38,797 bases of DNA from a virus, in the IMG/VR virus record IMGVR_UViG_3300037070_007086, positions 1-38,797 of that record; one strand, written 5' to 3'. The notes under the pieces are model-generated. The model ran no database searches, was not told the DNA's origin, and saw nothing but the letters and a program-made list of their open reading frames with translations. The translations under genes and the position numbers were made by a program. Shown piece by piece: positions 30,128 through 35,639 of the stretch; the first letter of the stretch is position 1, and every line of letters begins with the position of its first letter.

Positions 30128-30339
30128 AAGTACTCCTTGTTTCGCTCGACCCACGAGTCAATGTTAACCACATACTTAGAGGTTTCTTCTTTCACCAGGA
30201 TCTTCAGAAAGAACGCAGCCTGCTTCATGGACTGCTCGAGGTCTTTCAAGGCACGAGCAAGGACTTCAACTTCAGGAGACAGTACTTCTCCCTTGTCTTT
30301 CCCTTTCAGCAAGCGATCAGCGATCTTTCGAGCACTCAT
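30124..30339 (-). CDS. Small helical protein, 71 aa
   Basis: ATG 30339 overlaps the HNH stop by four bases. The product (MSARKIADRLLKGKDKGEVLSPEVEVLARALKDLEQSMKQAAFFLKILVKEE) is helical and charged with amphipathic repeats and no membrane span. Its stop lies within the CYTH start. It has no recognisable family, but the tight coupling to the CYTH gene suggests a related job (inference). Confidence 0.65.
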   Translation of the reverse strand: MSARKIADRLLKGKDKGEVLSPEVEVLARALKDLEQSMKQAAFFLKILVKEETSKYVVNIDSWVERNKEYL

Positions 30340-30776
30340 GTGTCACTCCCAGGTAATGTTTTTGGTTTGTAGCCACTTACAACTCGACTTACAGTCGCTT
30401 TGCTTAAGTTATAGTGCCTAGCAACTTCGTTTTGTGAGATACCGCCTAGAACTAAGTCTCTAATACGTGCGATCAGAGACGCTGTTAACTTCGGTTTAAA
30501 ATTTGTTTCATTGCGAAACCCCGTATGTCCCGGAACAAACTGTCCCCGACCTCTTCCCTTGTTCATCATATCCTTTGCGTTGTCTTGGACTGTACCTAAG
30601 AACAAATGATCAGGATTTACACAAGGAGGATTGTCACATTTATGGCAAACAATCATTCCTTCTGGAATTTTCCCATTCTTAAGTTCCCACATCACGCGGT
30701 GGGCGGGCCTAGAGTCGCTGTACCTCCCATAATTTTGATAGGTTCGTGCTCCCGGATACTCCCAGCAATCACTCAT
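30336..30776 (-). CDS. HNH homing endonuclease with C-terminal HTH, 146 aa
   Basis: ATG 30776 has GGGAGG 5 nt upstream and overlaps the end of the small terminase by 8 bp. The N-terminal HNH_3-type nuclease shows CWEYPG, YGRYSDSRPAHRVMWELKNGKIPEGMIVCHKCDNPPCVNPDHLFLGT..DNAKD (about residues 4-70). A C-terminal helix-turn-helix follows (RIRDLVLGGISQNEVARHYNLSKATVSRVVSG). Target DNA is probably a nearby site in phage genomes. The ribosome site is inside a perfect hairpin, which should repress translation. Confidence 0.92.
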   Translation of the reverse strand: MSDCWEYPGARTYQNYGRYSDSRPAHRVMWELKNGKIPEGMIVCHKCDNPPCVNPDHLFLGTVQDNAKDMMNKGRGRGQFVPGHTGFRNETNFKPKLTASLIARIRDLVLGGISQNEVARHYNLSKATVSRVVSGYKPKTLPGSDT

Positions 30777-31179
30777 CGGAGCCTCCCGTACCAGGGAGGC
30801 GATATTTGTTTAAATCTACTCTAATTTCTCGTTTATCAATCTTAGTGGCCGAGTGCCAGCCTTGAAACTTGGCTAGCATCTCTATGCACTTCAACTTCAC
30901 TTGAGGAACGATCTCGGGATCTTGTAGGTATTCCATAAGCACGTCAGCTGCAGTTCTTGCCATCTCGGGATAGCGCTTCTCTAGGACTGCGTTGATGTGC
31001 TCTTGGACGTGAGGCTTCTGCATCATGCGTGCGCCCATAGTCCTAGCGCTCTCGCGCGAAACGTGAGGAGCTAAGGCTTGATATGCGTCCGTCTGACTAA
31101 CGTCAGGTTTGAGAACTTCGGCGACGAAGATCTTTTCCTTAGGAGTCAGAGCCTTCTTTTTTGGTTTCGGTATCTTCAC
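30769..31179 (-). CDS. terS: Probable terminase small subunit, 136 aa
   Basis: GTG 31179 has GAGG 9 nt upstream and is preferred over TTG 31218, which has none. The N-terminal Lys/Pro tail leads into ALTPKEKIFVAEVLKPDVSQTDAYQALAPHVSRESARTMGARMMQKPHVQEHINAVLEKR. This is a helix-turn-helix with the spacing of Terminase_2-type small subunits (LTPKQ..FV.EYL.....A..AYxxAG.S...A...G..LL..P.V...I). The C-terminal part continues with MARTAADVLMEYLQDPEIVPQVKLKCIEMLAKFQGWH, like a subunit-interaction region. It would bind phage DNA and start packaging with TerL. Confidence 0.72.
   Translation of the reverse strand: MKIPKPKKKALTPKEKIFVAEVLKPDVSQTDAYQALAPHVSRESARTMGARMMQKPHVQEHINAVLEKRYPEMARTAADVLMEYLQDPEIVPQVKLKCIEMLAKFQGWHSATKIDKREIRVDLNKYRLPGTGGSDE
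30781..30800 (-). promoter_or_regulatory. Hairpin masking the HNH ribosome site
   Basis: In the minus transcript GCCUCCC (30800-30794) pairs perfectly with GGGAGGC (30787-30781) around UGGUAC. The 3' arm is the GGGAGG ribosome site of the HNH gene, so this 7-bp GC-rich stem hides it. Translation of the upstream small terminase across this point could open it. Confidence 0.75.
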
Positions 31180-31369
31180 GAAATAATGCCTCTTCAACCT
31201 TGTAAAAGGACTTTGCAAGGTCGATTGCTTTGACTGCGAGCGAGTCAGGGTTTGCGTTTGGAGATGCTTGGATCAGAGCTGTCCAAGCTTTAACTGCGAG
31301 ATTTAAAGTACGTTCTTTATGCCAGTCAGCCATCTCAATATATTCAGTAGTAGCGCCTTTGAAATCCAT
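31139..31369 (-). CDS. Small protein coupled to the small terminase, 76 aa
   Basis: ATG 31369 forms a TGATG overlap with the previous stop; GTG 31372 is an alternative. The product is helical (MDFKGATTEYIEMADWHKERTLNLAVKAWTALIQA...SLAVKAIDLAKSFYKVEEALFRED). It overlaps the start of the small terminase, so it may be translated with it. The function is unknown. Confidence 0.68.
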   Translation of the reverse strand: MDFKGATTEYIEMADWHKERTLNLAVKAWTALIQASPNANPDSLAVKAIDLAKSFYKVEEALFREDTETKKEGSDS

Positions 31370-31908
31370 CACAACACGATCCGTTTCTTAGTAGGCTGAG
31401 CTGCGAGCTTTAGCAGCTCGCTCTCTAAGTCAGGACAGATAGAAAGAATAAAATTGGCTACGATCTCTGCTTCTTGCTTAGACGTAGCGAGAACTACTCT
31501 GAACTCTTGAAGCATCTTATCTTGTAATTCACTCGCTTGGTTAACCTTCACAAGTTCTAACTGCGGAGTAGCTTTCATCTTCTCTTGAAACTGTATCGCA
31601 GTAGTAGAAAGCTCCATTTGATCCCTAGCTGCCTTTACCTGATCAATCTTTTCTTTAGGGATCCCCATCCCTGCCATGGCTGCTAGGATCGCTCCTATTG
31701 GCATCCTAGGCGCTTCAACCTTCTCCTGCACAGGACGATCGATCAGCACGTAGTCTTTTCCGATCTGCGCTTCTAAGTCGTTTAAGTCGTTTGCAAGTAC
31801 AGTGTTTGGAAAATCTAAGTTCTCATCAGGAGTCTTCTCCCAATCCGTAAATGGGGTGTTGAACACTCTGTGTACTCGCCCGTCTTTGTGTACGTATTTC
31901 TTAGCCAT
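31369..31908 (-). CDS. Hypothetical protein, 179 aa
   Basis: ATG 31908 has AAGG 8 nt upstream and overlaps the previous gene by 8 bp. The N-terminus (MAKKYVHKDGRVHRVFNTPFTDWEKTPDENLDFPNTVLANDLNDLEAQIG) looks like a small folded part. The middle is helical with possible coiled coil (MGIPKEKIDQVKAARDQMELSTTAIQFQEKMKA), and the C-terminus has a hydrophobic segment (EIVANFILSICPDLESELLKL). No catalytic motif was found. Confidence 0.7.
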   Translation of the reverse strand: MAKKYVHKDGRVHRVFNTPFTDWEKTPDENLDFPNTVLANDLNDLEAQIGKDYVLIDRPVQEKVEAPRMPIGAILAAMAGMGIPKEKIDQVKAARDQMELSTTAIQFQEKMKATPQLELVKVNQASELQDKMLQEFRVVLATSKQEAEIVANFILSICPDLESELLKLAAQPTKKRIVL

Positions 31909-32113
31909 AAGTTAAGCCTTCTTGTTTCTTTGCTTCCACGATCTCACGAAGCATTCTGACTTCCGCCACTTTGTCGTTGAAGCGGGCTTGATACTCTTGG
32001 AAAGTCTTTACCCAGTTGTTGTCGATACGCTTAGCCTCTCGTTGCCAGAAGCTCAGCTCTTCAGAGAGCTTCGCTAGGTCTAGCTCAAGCTCTTCATAAG
32101 TTCTTTTCTCCAT
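31901..32113 (-). CDS. Small coiled-coil protein, 70 aa
   Basis: ATG 32113 with GAGGAAAAG upstream, overlapping the previous gene by 34 bp. The protein is a charged, heptad-like helix (TYEELELDLAKLSEELSFWQREAKRIDNN...RMLREIVEAKKQE). It is probably a coiled-coil oligomer. The operon position suggests early expression; the function is unknown. Confidence 0.65.
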   Translation of the reverse strand: MEKRTYEELELDLAKLSEELSFWQREAKRIDNNWVKTFQEYQARFNDKVAEVRMLREIVEAKKQEGLTYG

Positions 32114-32301
32114 GCTCGCTTTTCCTCAGGGGACAGGGTTCTTAGCCTACGGACGACCTTCTTGTAGGATAGCACGAACTGAAGCGCTGTGTCAATCTCT
32201 AACTCTTCATTAGGTTCGCTGTTAAGTAAATCTATCAGCGCCTGAGCAAGTACAGCGTGTATCAAGTATTCTTCTTGAGTTATTTTCTTTACAGTTTTCA
32301 T
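32080..32301 (-). CDS. Small acidic helical protein, first gene of leftward operon, 73 aa
   Basis: ATG 32301 has no ribosome site directly upstream. The product (MKTVKKITQEEYLIHAVLAQALIDLLNSEPNEELEIDTALQFVLSYKKVVRRLRTL) has a possible DNA-binding helical layout but no recognised HTH signature. It starts next to an array of palindromes and the two overlapping promoters. It could be an autoregulated regulator, which is inference. Confidence 0.65.
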   Translation of the reverse strand: MKTVKKITQEEYLIHAVLAQALIDLLNSEPNEELEIDTALQFVLSYKKVVRRLRTLSPEEKRAWRKELMKSLS

Positions 32302-32316
32302 TTAACGTGCTATAAT
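32288..32316 (+). promoter_or_regulatory. Strong rightward promoter overlapping the leftward first gene
   Basis: TTTACA (32288-32293), 17-nt spacer ending in TGC (extended -10) and TATAAT (32311-32316) on the plus strand. The -35 is inside the start of the leftward gene. Predicted start is about 32323, with the operator array just downstream. Confidence 0.8.
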
Positions 32317-32340
32317 CTACTTTGTGGCACCGGGGGTGGT

Positions 32341-32391
32341 TTAGTACTTAGTTAGTACTAGATATACTTGTACAAGTATTAAGTTAGTACT
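32341..32391 (+). repeat. Array of AGTACT palindromes and a 16-bp palindrome
   Basis: TTAGTACT occurs at 32341-32348, 32352-32359 and 32384-32391, each containing the palindrome AGTACT. A perfect 16-bp palindrome ATACTTGTACAAGTAT lies at 32364-32379 between copies two and three. The array sits between the rightward promoter and the leftward promoter, on both overlapping transcripts. This is a typical layout for operators or origin iterons. Confidence 0.7.
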
Positions 32392-32435
32392 TGTAGTGGG
32401 GCGGCAAGTCTCTGAATCTCTCTTAACCTACCTGT

Positions 32436-32464
32436 ATTATAGCATATTCAGTGCGTATTAGCTA
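32436..32464 (-). promoter_or_regulatory. Leftward promoter, extended -10
   Basis: TATAAT (32441-32436) preceded by TGC gives an extended -10 on the minus strand. The -35 box at 17 nt (TAGCTA, 32464-32459) is weak, which extended -10 promoters tolerate. Predicted start near 32429; the transcript would cross the operator array into the leftward operon. Confidence 0.65.
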
Positions 32465-32512
32465 CATGTAGTTTCTTAATTGTGAAATCTGTGCGCTGTT
32501 AAAGAAATATAC

Positions 32513-32541
32513 TTGACCCTGCCGCCGCGGTGTGGCATACT
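32513..32541 (+). promoter_or_regulatory. Promoter of DNA-metabolism operon
   Basis: TTGACC (32513-32518), 17-nt spacer with CCGCGGTGTGG, -10 CATACT (32536-32541). The -10 is weak but the -35 is strong and the GGTGTG element matches other promoters here. Start predicted at about 32548, 12 nt before the nuclease ATG. Confidence 0.6.
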
Positions 32542-32559
32542 GGACTCTGGAGTTGAGAG

Positions 32560-33546
32560 ATGCGAAACCTAATACCGAAGATGATCCAGCACGCGGTAGC
32601 CGACAGGCGAACGCGGTTCAGAGACAAAAGAGGCCACTACGCGAGTGGAGCTCTCTCAGACATCCGGGACCAGTACAGAGCAGCTGTAGGCGAGCCGAGA
32701 ACTAATCCGGCAGACTTTCTAGGTCGCATGAAGATGCTCGTCGGTAACGCAGTAGAAGCTCAGCTAGTGAAAGAGATTCTCTCGGACATGCACTGGTACG
32801 GGATCCATCTTGCAGGAACTCAAGTTCAAGTTGGTGGAACTAACCCATCGTTTGACGGGAACTTAGATGCTCTGATTTCCGAGCGACAAGATGACGGCTC
32901 TTTCAAGACTCATGTTCTTGAGATCAAAACTAAGTCGGGCTTTGGCGCTGACGCACTGATGGACGGGATGCAGTACACGACTCCCCCTACTCCTGCGTTT
33001 CAGCCGAGCGAAGAATACCTTGCCCAGCTTGGGCTTTACCTGAAGGACTTACATGAAAAAGGAATTACAGATAGCGGCTCTCTTCTTTACGTTCTTCTTT
33101 CTGACGCTTATTTTGGCGTCCTCGTACAATTCTTGTGCCACTACGATCCAAAGATCAATCACATCGTATGCACAGAAGTTATCACTAGCACCGGGATCCA
33201 GCAGGAACTAGACATCCGTTTAGACATGGGAATGGTTTTGAAGCGTCTCCTTTATGTCGACGAATGCGTAGCTAAGAAGCAGATGCCTCCTGGAGAGTTC
33301 ACTTACAAGTATCCCCTCACCCCAGAACTTTTAGATGCTCAGTCAGATGCAACTCTTCGAAAGATGTTCGAAGGGAAGAAAATCTTGGGGGCGTGGCAGG
33401 CAAGATACTCTGGCTATCTAGATGCGAATTTAAAAGCAGATGGCGTTGAACGTTCCTATAATGCTGAAGAGATGAAAATGATTACCCGAGAGTACTTAAA
33501 ACGCCACCCCAAGAGCCGAATGGGTCAAACAAAAAAAGCTGGATGA
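32560..33546 (+). CDS. PD-(D/E)XK nuclease (Cas4/RecB-like exonuclease)
   Basis: ATG 32560 follows GGAG at 7 nt. The 328-residue protein has the PD-(D/E)XK core: NPSFDGNLDALIS (about residues 98-110), HVLEIKTKSGFG (about 117-128), and a downstream YLAQLGLYLKDL that fits the Q-xxx-Y motif of Cas4/RecB-like members. The C-terminal region (KYPLTPELLDAQS) is helical. No FeS-type cysteine cluster was noticed. Phages often use such nucleases with a RecA-like ATPase and an ssDNA-binding protein for recombination; those genes follow. Confidence 0.85.
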   Translation: MRNLIPKMIQHAVADRRTRFRDKRGHYASGALSDIRDQYRAAVGEPRTNPADFLGRMKMLVGNAVEAQLVKEILSDMHWYGIHLAGTQVQVGGTNPSFDGNLDALISERQDDGSFKTHVLEIKTKSGFGADALMDGMQYTTPPTPAFQPSEEYLAQLGLYLKDLHEKGITDSGSLLYVLLSDAYFGVLVQFLCHYDPKINHIVCTEVITSTGIQQELDIRLDMGMVLKRLLYVDECVAKKQMPPGEFTYKYPLTPELLDAQSDATLRKMFEGKKILGAWQARYSGYLDANLKADGVERSYNAEEMKMITREYLKRHPKSRMGQTKKAG

Positions 33547-33986
33547 GAACCAAAGCTGAAATTATCAACAAGATTTCCTTTAACGGTGAGTGTTGGGAAT
33601 GGCCAACTAAGAGTAAGTTTGGTTACGGCGGTTTGATGTACAAGAACAAGTATTACAAAGCGCATAGAGTTTCTTACGAAGTCTTTAACGGTCCGATCGC
33701 TAACGGCCTTTGGGTTTTACATAAGTGTGACAACCCAAAATGCGTATCCCCGGAACATCTTTTCCTAGGGAGTAGAAGCGACAACATGAAAGACTGCTAC
33801 AAGAAGGGTCGATCTAAGAATACTTTTGAATCTGATACAGAAACAATCAAGCTTGCAGCTCAGATGCGTGCAAAAGGTTTTAAATTTACTGAAATTGCAA
33901 AGTTACTCGGTCGGAACAGCAGTTGGATCGGCCTTAGAGTAAGACAATTAATAACCAGGAGAAACCATGACCAGAAACCAACCTAA
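33543..33986 (+). CDS. HNH homing endonuclease with C-terminal HTH, 147 aa
   Basis: ATG 33543 overlaps the nuclease stop (ATGA); no ribosome site is clear. The N-terminal HNH_3-type nuclease shows CWEWP, YGGLMYKNKYYKAHRVSYEVFNGPIANGLWVLHKCDNPKCVSPEHLFLG..DN. A C-terminal HTH-like segment (MRAKGFKFTEIAKLLGRNSSWIGLRVRQ) completes the same architecture as the gene at 30336-30776. The two share the CHKCDNPxCVxPxHLFLG core and may be paralogues. It lies between two DNA-metabolism genes in frame with their strand. Confidence 0.92.
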   Translation: MRTKAEIINKISFNGECWEWPTKSKFGYGGLMYKNKYYKAHRVSYEVFNGPIANGLWVLHKCDNPKCVSPEHLFLGSRSDNMKDCYKKGRSKNTFESDTETIKLAAQMRAKGFKFTEIAKLLGRNSSWIGLRVRQLITRRNHDQKPT

Positions 33987-34317
33987 ACTCAACCCAAAGA
34001 CCGGAATGCCTTATCCAGCAGATCTTGCTATCGGATACTACGGCCAAGATGACTCTAAAGTAAAAGTCAGCATCACTATCGACATCGATGAATTGATTGC
34101 TCAGTGCGGAAGCTCTGGCAAGGTAAAGCTCGTAGGATTTGATGCTACTGTCGACAAGGACGGAAATCCGCGAACAAATTTGAAGGATACTTCCCCACAT
34201 TTGAAGTTCATCAAGTCTACTCCAAAGGAACAACGAGGTTCCACCTCATCTGCTCCCTCTCGCGGGCGCACAGCAGCTGCTCCTAAGCGTGCTGGTGGAT
34301 CTGGTTACCCGTTTTAG
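33967..34317 (+). CDS. Possible ssDNA-binding protein, 116 aa
   Basis: ATG 33967 has AGGAG at 5 nt and overlaps the HNH end by 20 bp. The first 95 residues have a beta-rich OB-like pattern (VKVSITIDIDELIAQCG, GKVKLVGFDATVDKDG). A Ser/Arg/Ala-rich linker follows, with a C-terminal GGSGYPF ending. A Pro-Phe tip resembles the end of many ssDNA-binding proteins (SSB), although the acidic residues usual before it are missing. Position between recombination nuclease and RecA-like ATPase supports this, but identity is not certain. Confidence 0.6.
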   Translation: MTRNQPKLNPKTGMPYPADLAIGYYGQDDSKVKVSITIDIDELIAQCGSSGKVKLVGFDATVDKDGNPRTNLKDTSPHLKFIKSTPKEQRGSTSSAPSRGRTAAAPKRAGGSGYPF

Positions 34318-34347
34318 TTTCTGTAAGTAGACTAGTCTCAGGCAGAT

Positions 34348-34414
34348 AACCGTGGGCCCCGCGGTTGGAAGGGTTAAACTCCCTAGGGGCGCATTTTTTC
34401 TCACCTAGGAGTTT
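34348..34414 (+). promoter_or_regulatory. Structured leader with alternative hairpins before RecA-like gene
   Basis: Hairpin A: AACCG (34348-34352) with CGGTT (34362-34366), extended by GG/CC inside. Hairpin B: AAACTCC-C-TAGG (34376-34387) with CCTAGGAGTTT (34404-34414), 11 pairs and one bulge, enclosing U6 (34394-34399). It hides AGGAG (34407-34411), the ribosome site of ATG 34416. An alternative stem, UG-GCCCC (34353-34360) with GGGGC-CA (34386-34393), ends at U6 and would be a terminator. The two sets are mutually exclusive, as in attenuators and riboswitches. Confidence 0.65.
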
Positions 34415-34415
34415 C

Positions 34416-35261
34416 ATGCGTTCTCTCAGAGACATTCACATCAAGCAGGACGCAGATTGGAAGTCTTACAATGCCTACAGGAAAAAAACCCTCAAAGGTT
34501 TTCAAACTGGTATTCCAGAGTTGGACAGCAATGTCCTCGGACTTACCGGCATTGTTGGCATACAGGGAAGCCCAGGCAGCTGCAAGTCCACCCTCGCTAT
34601 GCAAATTGCTTCCTTTAACGCCAGCCGAGGAACGCCAGTACTATTCATCGACCGGGAAAACGGAAAACACAGGTTTAAAGACCGACTCATCTCGCAGCTC
34701 TTCAAGATCCCGCCGAAGACGGTCAAAGAAGCGAGCGACTTAGATGCCAGAGAATTTTATGACAGACTTACTTCTCTTGATCTGTATGTGGACACTGAAC
34801 CTTGTTCCTCTAGTGATATCCGCAGTTATCTTGAAGAGATGTACGCTGAGTATGAGAAACCGATGCTTCTTGTGGTGGACTCGCTTCAGAGTCTCCCGAA
34901 GACAGAACAAGACGAAAGAATGTCGCTCCAGAAATGGCTCGAAGACTTAGACCAGCTGAAGCTCGACTACGTAGACAAGCTTACGATCATCATGACCTCG
35001 GAGAAATCGCGTGGAAAATACAAAGAAGGAACTAACGACGGCGGAAAAGGAACCGGCAGCATTGAGTATAAGTGTGAGCTGCTCTTCGACATCCGACTTG
35101 ATGAAAGTAGTGGGCTCCTCTTTTTGGACTTGGTTAAGAACCGAGACGGGGCAACGTTCCAGAATCACGCGCTCGAAAAAATTATGGCAAGCGACGATCC
35201 AAATTCCTTCACCTTTACTTTGGAAGATGCTGACTACCAGCCCGCGAACTCTAACTATTGA
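34416..35261 (+). CDS. RecA-superfamily ATPase (RadA/DnaB-like), 281 aa
   Basis: ATG 34416 is preferred over an upstream TTG because AGGAG stands 4 nt before it. The protein has GIPELDSNVLGLTGIVGIQGSPGSCKSTLAMQIA: Walker A GSPGSCKST at about residues 51-59. Here Gly before the Lys is replaced by Cys (GxxGxGK expected). Walker B is MLLVVDSLQSLP (about 149-160). A later STRS-like ssDNA/NTP loop region is IIMTSEKSRGKYKEGTNDGGKGTGSIEYKC. This is the ATPase core of RadA, KaiC or DnaB-type proteins. It could drive recombination or act as helicase. It sits directly before DNA polymerase. Confidence 0.82.
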   Translation: MRSLRDIHIKQDADWKSYNAYRKKTLKGFQTGIPELDSNVLGLTGIVGIQGSPGSCKSTLAMQIASFNASRGTPVLFIDRENGKHRFKDRLISQLFKIPPKTVKEASDLDAREFYDRLTSLDLYVDTEPCSSSDIRSYLEEMYAEYEKPMLLVVDSLQSLPKTEQDERMSLQKWLEDLDQLKLDYVDKLTIIMTSEKSRGKYKEGTNDGGKGTGSIEYKCELLFDIRLDESSGLLFLDLVKNRDGATFQNHALEKIMASDDPNSFTFTLEDADYQPANSNY

Positions 35262-35291
35262 GCCTTACTCTAACTTTGACTGGGGGTTGTG

Positions 35292-35639
35292 ATGGCAGGA
35301 CCAGGATTTGCTGGGTCAGGAATGGGAAACTTCCATGAGCAAGCAATGGCAGCACAGAATGCTCAGCAGTCATACCTACAACAGCTAGGTATAGGTTGGT
35401 CTAACATTTATTCTAAACCTGGAGAAGTAGTTTCCGATCCAAAATTGTTAAAAACAAAGGAGAGCAAAAGCATGTTCAAAGCATTTAGAGAGTATCTAGG
35501 TCGCCACAGCGACATCGTGTTCACAGTGTTCCTAGTTATGATCGCAGACAAAGTCTTCTTTCATGGTGCCTTAAAAGGATCCGTAAAGGCGCTAGCTGAA
35601 AAGTTGATCAGCAAAGCTCACACAAAGTTAGGTGAATAG
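35292..35639 (+). CDS. Hypothetical protein with C-terminal amphipathic segment, 115 aa
   Basis: ATG 35292 has a G-rich ribosome site (GGGGG) upstream; GTG 35289 is an alternative. The first 50 residues are Gly/Ala/Gln/Met-rich (GPGFAGSGMGNFHEQAMAAQNAQQSY), like a flexible arm. The C-terminal half has a hydrophobic helix (DIVFTVFLVMIADKVFFHGAL) and a basic helix (VKALAEKLISKAHTKL). It overlaps the start of the polymerase gene by a base. Possibly a polymerase-associated or membrane factor; family not recognised. Confidence 0.68.
   Translation: MAGPGFAGSGMGNFHEQAMAAQNAQQSYLQQLGIGWSNIYSKPGEVVSDPKLLKTKESKSMFKAFREYLGRHSDIVFTVFLVMIADKVFFHGALKGSVKALAEKLISKAHTKLGE

Noticed and set aside
32341-32391. 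CRISPR array
   Set aside because: The repeats are 8-bp palindromes at uneven short spacing, not 25-40 bp repeats with unique spacers.
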